This document shows, one piece after another, positions 8,098-15,634 of a stretch of 15,634 nucleotides of DNA; position 1 is the stretch's first letter; each line of letters begins with the position of its first letter. The DNA lies in assembly GCA_022560025.1 (NCBI GenBank), contig JAFISE010000352.1, forward strand, positions 1 to 15,634. The letters are read 5' to 3'. The notes beneath the pieces were generated by a model. It searched no databases, was not told the DNA's origin, and saw only the letters and a list, made by a program, of their open reading frames with translations. A program made the translations under genes and the position numbers. The DNA is from Stagonosporopsis chrysanthemi (lineage: Eukaryota > Ascomycota > Dothideomycetes > Pleosporales > Didymellaceae).

Positions 8098-9060
8098 ATG
8101 GAAATGTTTCTTGGGCTTGGAGGCCCTTTTATATCAGTCCACGGCGACCGCAATCACGACATGCGCTGGTCTCCATCGTCTTCTCTCGACAACCGATCCT
8201 CGACTTCTCACGTTCCGACAAATGGCCACCTGTTACAATTCCTTTGCCAAACTCCCACCGCCCTATACAACTTCCAAGAAGGCAACATGACTGATATGAA
8301 TCAAAGTCTCAATGGTCCAGACTACGGCGCAATGATCGCTTCGATTTCCATGGATTCGTCTTCCGAAATCTGGAACCTGCCTGCGGCGGTCCTTGCGGTT
8401 GGCAACATATCATCTTATACCTACTCCGAAGAACCTAAAGCTTCTGTTGTACCAGCACATCCAGTAAACGGAAACAAACCTTTCTCACATGATTCGTTCT
8501 CGCAACAGCATCTACAGTTCACCAATGATATGTGGTTTTCAAACACTGCTTTTGTTTCTACCACTGGCCGTAGTGCCCCTGAAGACACCGCCCAATCTAC
8601 AGAACTATCTGCGGCTTTCCTGGATGGCACCCCAACAGCTTTCCAACTTTCACCTCACGATGTCTGGCAGCAACAGCGAGCAGCTGATGCTAGGGAAGTG
8701 CGAGAACTGCTGAGTCCTGACTCTCTTACACGCGGAAATTTCTGGAGGGAGGAGAGGAGTAGTAACCAGTGCTATATGCCGAGTCATTCAAGCGCTCCTC
8801 ATGTCGAATTTAAATGGATCATTCTCAATCACTGTACTCCCAACCAGCATAGATGTAAACTGCCGGGATGTCAGAAAACATTCAAACAGAAATCGCACCT
8901 AAACCGACACGAGAAGACTCATGCGGACGGTGGTCGAGAATACAAGTGCGCATTCTGTTCTAGATATTTTAATCGCCGCGATTCCTGTCAGAGGCACATG
9001 GTACGTCTCCATTCCCAGCCGGTAGGAAAGAAGGCATCAAAACGAAATTGCGCTGGATGA
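8098..9060 (+). CDS. C2H2 zinc-finger protein, 320 aa, probable transcription factor
   Basis: An uninterrupted 321-codon frame from ATG 8098 to TGA 9058-9060. Residues 1-245 are low-complexity, rich in Ser, Asn, Gln and Pro, typical of the unstructured or activating part of fungal regulators. Two adjacent C2H2 fingers sit at the C-terminus. Finger 1 is C253-x4-C258-x12-H271-x3-H275 with the HEKTH linker-like end; finger 2 is C284-x2-C287-x12-H300-x4-H305. A basic tail (GKKASKRN) could serve nuclear import. Two close fingers are enough for sequence-specific DNA binding in many fungal factors; the target is unknown. The ATG is preceded by an in-frame GTG, which I do not count. It is the only large intact single-exon gene in the window, and no break or odd composition is seen. 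Confidence 0.9.
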   Translation: MEMFLGLGGPFISVHGDRNHDMRWSPSSSLDNRSSTSHVPTNGHLLQFLCQTPTALYNFQEGNMTDMNQSLNGPDYGAMIASISMDSSSEIWNLPAAVLAVGNISSYTYSEEPKASVVPAHPVNGNKPFSHDSFSQQHLQFTNDMWFSNTAFVSTTGRSAPEDTAQSTELSAAFLDGTPTAFQLSPHDVWQQQRAADAREVRELLSPDSLTRGNFWREERSSNQCYMPSHSSAPHVEFKWIILNHCTPNQHRCKLPGCQKTFKQKSHLNRHEKTHADGGREYKCAFCSRYFNRRDSCQRHMVRLHSQPVGKKASKRNCAG

Positions 9061-9350
9061 AGTACTACGTCAAGCCAAAAATAAATATCACAGATCCTTC
9101 CTCAGCAAAGTATGGAATGAGGGTTGTAGGACATGATAGCTTCGATAGTTAGTATGAGCTGCCGTCTTCTGACATAACGCTATATTCTTGTCCTCTTGCC
9201 GCCCTGATTATACTCAACCAGGAAGTAAACCAACGCTGCGAATAATGGGATTCCTGTCTTTGAAGAAATTATCTGCTCAACCAGAGCTTACTCGCTTTCA
9301 TTTTGACAAATAGCATTCAAAAAAGAGGATTTTCATGCAACTCCTCAAGC
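9061..9350. other. Convergent intergenic region
   Basis: 3' ends of the zinc-finger gene (+) and the decayed gene (-) face each other here. AATAAA-like signals are visible (aaataaat at 9079; the complement ttattg near 9353). No gene is seen. Confidence 0.4.
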
Positions 9351-9732
9351 TCAATAAACAGGAGACGTAGCCTCCAATTCCACGTCATCTGGCCCTATTT
9401 CCTGTACAATGCGCCGCAGAAAGTCGGCAAAATCCAGCTCACCTTCACCGATGCTTGAAGTAACTGTAATGCATACTTTCAGATCCTTGAACCTGGCGCA
9501 GCTCAGGGTCCACGAGCAAGTTGTGACATCTTCATCAAGCACATGCTTTGCATGCTCTTGAAGTGAACTAACCAGACTGCACTATGTCTTTTTGGAACGC
9601 ACAGTATATACAAAATTAACTGGACTACCTTCGAGATTAACGGTCCAGACATAATGTACTCGCCAAGTTTGCTCTTCTGTGAGTGATGCGGTGTTGGAGT
9701 TGCCTTCTTCAACTAGCAGTATCCGCGGTCAT
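9351..9732 (-). pseudogene. Decayed gene of about 125 codons with nonsense and frame break
   Basis: Minus strand. ATG at 9732 opens MTADTAS, then a stop. One base out of register, a strong frame runs from 9719 (LLVEEGNSNTASLTEEQTWR..., VWTVNLEGSPVNFVYTVRSK). It meets TAG at 9584-9582 and continues in the same frame (SLVSSLQEHAKHVLDEDVTT..., ITVTSSIGEGELDFADFLRR) to TGA at 9353-9351. The reading looks like one soluble alpha/beta domain. No intron that I can place removes the TAG in frame. I do not recognise the family. The MITE copy at 9847 lies about 115 bases upstream and may have displaced a 5' part. Confidence 0.5.
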
Positions 9733-9846
9733 TTCTAAGATTCTGTATGTCGACACGATTCTTTTAATCTGCGTGGTGATATCTGGTGTAGTTCTTTGCG
9801 CTCGTAATGCTGCACCTTTGACCATCGCAGTGGACCTATTATGTTA

Positions 9847-10174
9847 TGTAACTGCGTGAGCAGTGTCAAGTGGGTGCTGCGGGTCAACGCTTGTATTGCT
9901 ATCTGTTGTCGTGTTGTGATGTTATGATGATCGTCTACAGGAGCCCTCAGCTCAGAGGTAAGTGCACTTGCCCACACCGGGCAGTGCCTGCTACAATAGA
10001 ATATCATGTGATCTAACGTCCGTCCCTGTGAATCAAGAATCCCTGTGGGCCGAGAATGGCCAATGAGACAGAGCACTGAGCTGGAAGATTTGCGATCCCC
10101 GCGCTCTTATTGGCCATTCTCGGCCCACAGGGATTCTCGATTCACAGGGACGGACGTTATGACACGTGGTTACA
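9847..10174 (+). mobile_element. TGTAAC-family MITE, copy 2, split by a nested element
   Basis: Begins TGTAACTGCGTGAGCAGTG at 9847 (TA just before it) and ends CACGTGGTTACA at 10174. Without the nested element (10016-10157 plus one TA) it would be about 184 bp and close in sequence to copies 1 and 4. The right flank is AA, not TA, so the outer duplication is no longer intact. Confidence 0.85.
10016..10157. mobile_element. Nested 142-bp MITE with 49-bp inverted repeats
   Basis: Left arm 10016-10064 (starts ACGTCCGTCCCTGTGAATC) and right arm 10109-10157 are inverted copies differing at one base in 49. They are separated by 44 bp. TA flanks both ends (10014-10015 and 10158-10159). Taking out the element plus one TA rejoins GATCTATGACACGTGG, which matches the uninterrupted copy at 12775 (GATCTCTGCCACGTGG) with two differences. 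Long arms, TA duplication and no coding capacity fit a Tc1/mariner-type MITE of a family different from its host. Near-identical arms suggest a recent insertion. Confidence 0.9.
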
Positions 10175-10818
10175 AAAATCATGTGTAGCCTTAAACAATC
10201 TGCATGGTTTCTTGTTGCTATCTTCAAAAGACTAGTGTCGAGGAGGAGGAGTTTGATAAAGTCGTGGGGTCAGGAAGAGCTGGGTAAGAGGCCCACCCAT
10301 TATTTTAGACTGGCCAGTGCCAGTCGTATGGTGGGGGCGAAGATGGAGAGCAAACTATAGATCGCAATTGTCTCAGCTCTCTTTGCGATCTGATATGCCT
10401 ATTCAATGTCCATCTCTTTAAAGTCTAAAAAAATTGCCGTGTTGTTGCACGTATACGGGTATATCTAGTGATATTTTGTAACGTTGTAGAGAGAAGGGAG
10501 GGCTGCGTTACATTGACTATTGACGTGAGCAGAGCTGCTTATATGTTGCGGCGTAAGCAGCTGCTGAAAATGATGGAAAACTGCGCTTGTGTTACTTGCT
10601 AGCTAGGGAGCGTAAATATATACATGCTCTGAGACGTGCTAGTCCAGGAGAGTCACAGGAGTGACGATCAAGGCCTGTAGGGCCGACTTGCACCGCAACA
10701 TTATATACCTGTCCATAAACGAGCTATCCCAGCTCGTACTAGAGTAGGTCTGGGCAGAGCCCAAACCGTTACAAATATGATTGCCCGTATAGTTTGCACC
10801 TCTTGCATGAAAGAGTTT
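10175..10818. other. Gene-poor stretch with a short stem-loop
   Basis: No supported gene. A plus frame of about 60 codons ends at 10360 with basic composition but no domain. A 9-bp perfect inverted repeat (AGCTGCTTA, 10533-10541, and TAAGCAGCT, 10554-10562) with a 12-nt loop is present; it has no poly-T and no known role. Confidence 0.4.
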
Positions 10819-10920
10819 TGTAACTGCGTGAGCAGTGTCAGGTTGGAGGCTGCAGATCAACGCTCGTATTGCTATCTGTTGTCGTGTTGTGAATGTTCTT
10901 TCACAGGAGCTCTCAGCTCA
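10819..10920 (+). mobile_element. TGTAAC-family MITE, copy 3 (diverged, right end lost)
   Basis: Starts TGTAACTGCGTGAGCAGTG and stays alignable through CTCTCAGCTCA at 10920, with more differences than the other copies. The GTGCACTTGCCCACAC portion and the CACGTGG end are missing. No TA flank is present. It is probably the oldest copy. Confidence 0.75.
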
Positions 10921-11189
10921 ATCAGTTCAGATCAGTCAGGAAAAACCTCCCTAATCAAGAGAGTAGCCTGCAGAGCGCTAGGTCAACATGCTAGAGGCGC
11001 CAATGCACAACAGAGTTATTTAAGGTGAATGTATAGACATCGCTGGCAAATATAGCGCGGCCCTGCCCCGGACCGCAGCACGTGGCTGCTGTGCATGATT
11101 GGCACGCTGTTGCCACCCAAGTCAGACCTGGCTTTGCGCTTTTGTGATATCGTAGCATTACGCTGCCGTGCACAATCGCAGAAGAGCTG
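10921..11189. other. Intergenic, nothing recognised
   Basis: No gene, repeat end or RNA gene that I can support. Confidence 0.4.
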
Positions 11190-11493
11190 ATGTCGCAACT
11201 GAGCCTCGTGTCTCGCGGCCTGGCCTCATATTACACAGCAAGACTTGTTGACATTATCAGGATTGCAGACATGAGTGTCGTCCTGAGCTCTAATGTAGAG
11301 AGACTTCGATCAGCTTCGCATCGGAAAATTCGTTCTATTTGCTGACCAGAGCATTGGAATCGAGGAGACGAATGCACGACCAGGTACCGTGTATGCTAAC
11401 TTTTTCTCGCATGGCATCGCACGGGTCCGCGGGATGCTCAGTTTCTCCGTCTTCTCACAGCATGACCAATGTCTAAATCACAAGGATTTGTGA
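11190..11493 (+). CDS. Possible two-exon small gene, 82 aa
   Basis: ATG at 11190 (MSQLSLVSRGLASYYTARLV...), intron 11295-11349 (55 nt; GTAGAG donor, GCTGACCAG end, branch very close to the end), then an exon reading SIGIEETNARPGTVYANFFS... to TGA at 11491-11493. Unspliced, the first frame stops at 11343. The joined product has no signal peptide, membrane segment or known domain. The splice sites are weaker than those of the other spliced genes here. Low confidence. Confidence 0.3.
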
Positions 11494-12039
11494 TATATTG
11501 ATGAAGACTGACAGGTACGAGGAAGCATCTCGAAGGATCCATTTTTCGGGATGTACACTAGCGCGGCGAGCAAGCTTAGCGCATGGTGAGGTAGAGAGAC
11601 GCAAAACTAAAGACACAATCGAGACGGGCTGGTGGATCTTTTGTCACAAGCTCTATGTTTCGTTTCCTGTCCATGCTTTGGCTCTACTTTAGCCTCCGCG
11701 ATGCAGACCCCTCGCCAAGATCAAGGTGCCTAAGCTCGCAAGCGGTCAGCCGATACGCCAAGGCTACATGACTTGTCGACTGGATGGTGCAGAATAGAAA
11801 GCATGAGAGTCGCTTGTAAACCTGCTTATATTTCTGGTGCGTAGTGTTCCACGGGTTGCACATCTGCTGACCAGATTGACTGCTTCACTATGAGACTACG
11901 CTGACAGGCAACACATACACGCAGCAGGGGCCTGCTATTGTGATCAGTAATACTGGCAGGATATCTTAAAAGCGGGCCATCCTGGGGTCTCGACGGCAAC
12001 AACAGGTCCTGACGCCAAACAATAGCCACCGATAGTGAT
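11494..12039. other. Intergenic, nothing firm
   Basis: A plus frame from ATG 11501 to 11692 and a minus frame at 11826-12137 (ATG at 12137, 103 codons) are open, but neither shows a domain or splice partners. The minus frame overlaps the signal-peptide exon of the next gene and is probably its shadow. Confidence 0.35.
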
Positions 12040-12663
12040 ATGTCTGCTTCAGCTTTATTCGTGATTTTAGCAAGCTTCCTGCTTGGAGCCAGTGGCACCC
12101 AAACGGCATTAAAACCTTCCTGTCGCTTAAGATGCATACGATGCTGACTACTAGAAAGATTCAGTTCTGTGAGACTGAGAATTTGGTCGGCCCGTGCAGC
12201 TACGTTCCCATGGATCGTGTTGGAGGATGCTTTGCTCTAAAAGATTTCCCGTAGGTGCATGTCATCTCTCCACAGATAGCCCTGACGTTGAGCAGCCATG
12301 CCGCCCAACCCAAATCGGTCATCTATCCAGGGAAGGGAACCTGTGCTGCAGGCGCTACCTACCCATGCTGGTCTTGTTCCGTCTTCGAATCTGTGGTACT
12401 AGATGAATCTGGGTATGTGCTTGGTAATAAAACGTAACGAGGTGACTGAGAGACGAAGCAGATTTCTTCAATGTTCTACCGGAGATGGATACAGAAACTA
12501 CACCCTGCCCGCAGTAGAGATGGCCCTAAATCTGCCGTTCCGAGCTGAGGGCGTCGAGTGTCGATCGATGAACCCGTCCGTGCCCATGAGACCCGTGCTG
12601 GCTAGAGCAACGGCGAGGCCGGATGTCGGATGGAAACGTGACGAAGAAGATCTTTTGGCATGA
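12040..12663 (+). CDS. Cys-rich small protein, probably secreted, four exons
   Basis: ATG at 12040 begins a classic signal-peptide-like run (MSASALFVILASFLLGASG). The body is in three exons that join in frame: one ending at 12250 (FCETENLVGPCSYVPMDRVG..., from 12165 or earlier), intron 12251-12295 (45 nt; GTAGGT, CCTGACG, GAGCAG), exon 12296-12412 (SVIYPGKGTCAAGATYPCWS...), intron 12413-12461 (49 nt; GTATGT, GAAGCAG), and exon 12462-12663 (LQCSTGDGYRNYTLPAVEMA...). At least eight Cys are spread through the body. The pattern (C, G-x-C, V..C..L..F, then a Pro/Gly-Cys block) resembles small secreted, crystallin-like Cys-rich fungal proteins. One problem remains: the signal exon and the body are one base out of register, and no good GT..AG pair (12092-12164 is the best-looking) repairs it. 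So either one base was lost or I have missed a splice site. Confidence 0.55.
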
Positions 12664-12774
12664 CTTGTTGTAGTAGCAGCGTCTTTCTTTATTCAGGTGA
12701 ACATATGCATAGACAGCTCAACTAAAGCATCATGGTCGTTTGAATTTGGTTTCGATAGTAATAATGTAACTGCG

Positions 12775-12940
12775 TAAGCAGTGTCAAGTGGGTGCTGCGG
12801 GTCAACGCTTGTATTGCTATCTGTTGTCGTGTCGTGATGTTCTGATACAGGAGCCCTCAGCTCAGAGGTAAGTGCACTTGCCCACACTGGGCAGTGCCTG
12901 CTACAATAGAATATCATGTGATCTCTGCCACGTGGTTACA
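12775..12940 (+). mobile_element. TGTAAC-family MITE, copy 4 (complete, 166 bp)
   Basis: From TGTAACTGCGTAAGCAGTG to CTCTGCCACGTGGTTACA, uninterrupted. The flanks are AA and CC, so no TA duplication is kept. On its minus strand the element is open from ATG near 12917 through the whole body (MIFYCSRHCPVWASALTSEL...), a property shared by copy 2 and relevant to the chimeric frame at copy 5. Confidence 0.85.
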
Positions 12941-13309
12941 CCCTTCATGTCAACATTCAAAGGCTTGTAGCTATAGCCCCACAATATCTCATTCATTGAA
13001 TAAAAGCGAGAAACCTGCAGGTAACACCCCAGTCACTTTGTCGATGCTTTGTACGAGCTCCATGGCCTTCGACTATTGTGTAAGGCCTGAAACGAAGATG
13101 ACCTAGAGCAGATTGTGACCTGGTTGACACAACTATCCTTGAATCTCTATCAGCAAGTATACAAGATATTCAGGCGCTTTGACAGATTTAAAATTGCCAG
13201 ATCAAAAGCGCTTCCCACATTGTAGTTGTGCGTGCAAGTAAGAGCTTGTGTTAACTTTTAAACATGCTTGTCTCTATAACATACTTGTTGATTGTATGCG
13301 GAATGCTGA
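12941..13309. other. Intergenic, nothing recognised
   Basis: AT-richer sequence between MITE copy 4 and the 3' end of the minus-strand gene at 13310. No supported gene. Confidence 0.4.
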
Positions 13310-13959
13310 TTATTCTGGCCCTTGCTCTAGAAGTATCTCAGTTCTCTTAGTCTTGTCTTTGTCGAAAACACAAAGCTTATTTAGCATTCTCATCTTTTCC
13401 TTTGCTCTCTTGTAATTTACTTTTTCTTTGCTGATATCCTTAAGAGGGACGTATGCAATTTCACGCTGATTCCTGGACTGCATCCAGAACGTACGAGTAT
13501 CGAAATCTATCTCGTAGTAATACTCTGCATCATCTGGCAAGGCTCTAGATTCGTTCTTAGGGTCGACATGGATCAAATGACGTAGTTTGCCACTTAATAT
13601 CTCTTCCAGAGCCCAGCCGGGGTGAAAAGTTGCTTTTGAAAGTTGCTCTTTCATAACAGACTCATCCCCGCAATAATTAGAGCTTCGGTATTTTTCTTTG
13701 TACTTTTTCACAGCTTTATCTACTTCGTCGTATTCTTGTACCCTGCAGTACTGTTCAACAGCACTGAGCAAGCAAAAGCGAGGCCTACATACCATGACAC
13801 TTTCTTACAGAGCTTCTCTCCTAGTTGCATCCATTGACTTGGCAAAAGTTTTTGCAGGAAAACATAGAGCTCAAGGCCTATGGTGTCCCCATCGTGGAAA
13901 TAGAAACAGCCGTATATGCGGTCTGTGAAACGAAACGCAACCCATGCAGAGGTCCCCAT
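13310..13959 (-). CDS. Two-exon gene, 199 aa, uncharacterised MGT-start fungal family
   Basis: Minus strand. ATG at 13959; exon 1 is 13959-13793 (MGTSAWVAFRFTDRIYGCFY...). Intron 13792-13743 is 50 nt (GTATGT donor, CTGCAG end). Exon 2 is 13742-13310 ending in TAA. The exons total 600 nt in one frame. The opening (MGT, then a short beta-rich segment with Tyr/Phe and HDGD...GLEL) resembles a common family of uncharacterised ascomycete proteins that begin MGTRG and hold a YDSYPEGLG-like motif. That resemblance is from memory of the family style, not a search. The rest is charged and soluble, with Tyr/Asp-rich strands (AEYYYEIDFDTRTFWM) and a Lys-rich tail. There is no signal peptide. It is intact and probably expressed; function unknown. 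Confidence 0.75.
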
Positions 13960-14101
13960 TGCTGGTCTTGATAGTCGCTTCAGACGCAGAGTTTTGTGAT
14001 GTCCTGGAACATATGATATAAAACTATTGGTGCATGACAAATTCTCTTAGTCTGGCTAGAGCTGTCATCACACGTGATCTAATGGAAGATGACATTGCAT
14101 A

Positions 14102-14397
14102 TTAGGATGACCTGGTGCAGAGGTCAGCAAATGCAACTAAGGGCCTCTTTGATTTTATCTGTGTAATGTGCTTCCCTATGTTACAGCCGTTAGCGAATGC
14201 AGCTTCACCCCTGTGCGCCGCTGCAACATATTTTACGCCGGTGCGCTGACAGGGATAAGCATCTTCACTAGCTACAATAGGCAAGGCATCTGGGCTTCGT
14301 CGATCACGCTTATTTTGCCAGTAGACAGCTTTAGGTCATGCTTCGGCACTCGCTTACATTGTAGCAGGGTACAGTGTCCTTTGCTGTACCACTCCCT
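14102..14397 (-). pseudogene. Frameshifted coding remnant, unknown family
   Basis: Minus strand. A frame without a start runs from 14397 (LLQCKRVPKHDLKLSTGKIS..., VIDEAQMPCLL) to TAG at 14274-14272. One base out of register, a second frame (DALPIVASEDAYPCQRTGVK..., VAAAHRGEAAFANGCNIGKH) continues to TAA at 14104-14102. The two overlap in the bases encoding MPCL/LPIV, as a single-base indel would give. I do not recognise the product. A GTAAGC..GCCCAG pair could instead make part of it an intron. Confidence 0.35.
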
Positions 14398-14537
14398 TTA
14401 TCACAAGTCTGCGCAAGTAAATCTTAAGAAAGAAGAAGCAAGAACTAGTCAATACTTAATTAGTCAAATGGTATGCAGGAGTCCTTGGTACAGAAACAAC
14501 AGAGATAGATGAATACAATAGCTAACTAAACATGTGC

Positions 14538-15026
14538 TTATACTATCTCTAAAAGCAGTACTCTCCCAGAATTGTACCCAAATGCAACATAACAGCTGCG
14601 CACTGCTGTACATCTTGGTTGGCAGTCAACGGGTATCTGGATCATATCCTCAGCATTTACTGTCGACCACCTCTTCGAGACATAAATAGTCTGTCTGGGC
14701 CCCTGCTCCTTTGCCTTAGGCGCCTGAGGCGAAGGAGCAGACGCAGATAAGGTCTGTTGTGGAAGTAGCAAAGGCCAATATCGATCTGAAAATAGGTATG
14801 AGCCATCCTCAGAGAAGGTCCGAATGCTAAGCCGACCTACATCCAGGGTGTACAGCGGCAGTCCTGTCTCCGCGTCCCACACCCGTACCGTCTTGTCGTC
14901 CGAAGCCGATGCCAGTCGATCGCTGCTTGCTAAGAAGGCCAGACTAGTGACATTACTTGTATGACCCCTAAACGTGTGCAGAGACTGTCCTGTCTTTGCA
15001 TCCCATACCTGCACTGTGTGGTCATA
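14538..15026 (-). pseudogene. WD40 C-terminal fragment of an NLR-type protein
   Basis: Minus strand, TAA at 14540-14538. Two WD repeats are readable: DHTVQVWDAKTGQSLHTFRG with SLAFLASSDRLASASDDKTV, and RVWDAETGLPLYTLDVG. They are followed by the tail typical of fungal NACHT-WD40 (HET-E/HNWD-like) proteins, ending in a strand pattern like AFGYNSGRVLLLEIV. Such proteins have an N-terminal effector, a NACHT NTPase and many WD repeats and act in non-self recognition. Only the last part is here: at 15026 the sequence passes into MITE copy 5. The frame stays open through the MITE to an ATG at 15125, giving a 195-codon chimeric ORF. Confidence 0.75.
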
Positions 15027-15093
15027 TGTAACTGCGTAAGCAGTGTCAAGTGGGTGCTGCGGGTCAACGCTTGTATTGCTGTCTGTTGTCGTG
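15027..15093 (+). mobile_element. TGTAAC-family MITE, copy 5 (truncated) at a gene-fragment junction
   Basis: 67 bp from TGTAACTGCGTAAGCAGTG to GTTGTCGTG, almost identical to the first 67 bp of copy 4. TA precedes it (15025-15026). The remaining 100 bp or so and the right end are missing. Instead of more WD40 sequence, the other side is a TPR-coding fragment on the opposite strand. Confidence 0.85.
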
Positions 15094-15320
15094 AGCCCAT
15101 GAAGACAGCGCTCGGCGAAGAGCATCCTTCTACGCTGACCAGCATGAACAACTTAGCGTTCACTCTTAAAGATCAAGACCGCACTGACGAGGCCATCTTA
15201 CTTCTAGAAACGTTCCTTGCACTGGCAACACAGGTCTTTGGCTGTGAGCATCCTAACGTCCTGTCCTCTTCTGCAACGCTTCAAAAGTGGACACAGGACT
15301 ATAGACTGCTAAGTAGTTAG
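15094..15320 (+). pseudogene. TPR (kinesin-light-chain type) C-terminal fragment
   Basis: From ATG 15099 to TAG 15318-15320 the frame reads LGEEHPSTLTSMNNLAFTLK and DEAILLLETFLALATQVFGC, then EHPNVLSSSATL. These are the repeat motifs (LG.EHP.TL.S.NNLA) of the 42-residue TPR units at the end of fungal NB-ARC-TPR or patatin-NB-ARC-TPR proteins. About one and a half units plus the C-terminal tail remain. The 5' part of the gene is replaced by MITE copy 5. No NB-ARC motifs (P-loop, kinase 2) are in the window, so it is a remnant rather than a gene. Confidence 0.75.
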
Positions 15321-15549
15321 ATCTAAGAACCAGCACAGTAGAGAGAGGAGCAGTTGTTAGGTAGCAGTAGGTAGCAGCGCAGGCTATTTATAGGAATAAG
15401 AACACTGCACGTATAACCGTAGCCGCTTTTACAAACTTATTACTAACTTGCACACTACAGCTGTTATTAAAGGTCAGTCTACAACAGGTGTAGCGTTGAA
15501 TTCAGAACAATTAAATACACAGATATGTGAGCACGCTACAGTGTCTGTG
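15321..15549. other. Intergenic, nothing recognised
   Basis: Downstream of the TPR fragment. It contains a small two-unit 10-bp tandem (GGTAGCAGTA near 15360) and AT-rich sequence. No gene. Confidence 0.4.
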
Positions 15550-15580
15550 CACCGAACGCCCGGAGTCACCGAACGCCCGG
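15550..15580. repeat. Two 14-bp direct repeats, possible transposon end
   Basis: CACCGAACGCCCGG occurs at 15550-15563 and 15567-15580, a 17-bp period. It sits just inside a TA (15537-15538) near the right edge. Repeated GC-rich motifs next to a TA resemble the terminal region of pogo/Fot-type Tc1-mariner elements, but the element body is outside the window. Confidence 0.5.
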
Positions 15581-15634
15581 GACACCAAAATAACACCATT
15601 TTTGAACGCGTAACAACTCAACACCATGCCAGGG

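Noticed and set aside
9735..10076. A 113-codon minus frame
   Set aside because: Most of it is MITE copy 2 and the nested element read as codons, not a gene.
10476..10516. TGTAACG...CGTTACA, a tiny TGTAAC-like element
   Set aside because: Only 7-bp ends, no shared interior with the MITE family and no duplication; likely chance.
14168..14512. A 114-codon plus frame
   Set aside because: It has no ATG until near its end and no domain. It overlaps a more coding-like minus-strand remnant.
1..15634. tRNA, rRNA, CRISPR or operon-type features
   Set aside because: I saw no cloverleaf or B-box-type pair, no spaced repeat array and no bacterial-type signals; the intron-rich genes argue for a eukaryote.

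Overview
This window looks like an accessory, repeat-bearing stretch of a filamentous ascomycete (Pezizomycotina) genome. The evidence is many short spliceosomal introns (45-114 nt) with GT..AG ends and CTGAC/CTAAC-like branch sequences, a fungal-style C2H2 regulator, KilA-N/APSES-like modules, and the C-terminal ends of fungal NLR-type proteins (WD40 and kinesin-light-chain-type TPR). A Dothideomycete is my best guess, but that is inference. Most genes here are split into small exons, so I rebuilt them by hand from splice signals and frame agreement. They are predictions.

Layout, left to right. (1) 3-1906 (+): C48/Ulp1-like cysteine peptidase, cut by the left edge, with a late change of frame. 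(2) 1907-3118: no firm gene. (3) 3119-3605 (-): three-exon gene of 126 aa, family unknown. (4) 4175-4453 (+): broken small gene. (5) 4765-5531 (+): four-exon gene of 176 aa, family unknown. (6) 5598-6604 (+): protein-kinase scrap followed by two KilA-N-like modules; the second module is split by a 182-bp element flanked by an 8-bp duplication. (7) 8098-9060 (+): intact intronless C2H2 zinc-finger protein. (8) 9351-9732 (-): decayed gene with an internal TAG. (9) 12040-12663 (+): Cys-rich, probably secreted small protein in four exons. (10) 13310-13959 (-): two-exon gene of 199 aa starting MGT, resembling a widespread uncharacterised fungal family. (11) 14538-15320: a WD40 NLR C-terminus (-) and a TPR NLR C-terminus (+), back to back and joined by a truncated repeat.

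A miniature inverted-repeat element of about 165-185 bp, with TGTAAC...GTTACA ends, occurs five times (6987, 9847, 10819, 12775, 15027). One copy shows a clean TA duplication. Another holds a nested 142-bp TA-flanked element with 49-bp near-perfect inverted repeats. The fifth copy sits exactly at the WD40/TPR junction and supplies part of an open reading frame that runs into the WD40 domain.

The genes do not form one pathway. The picture is a region where small transposable elements, NLR and regulator fragments, and small lineage-specific genes are being broken and rejoined.
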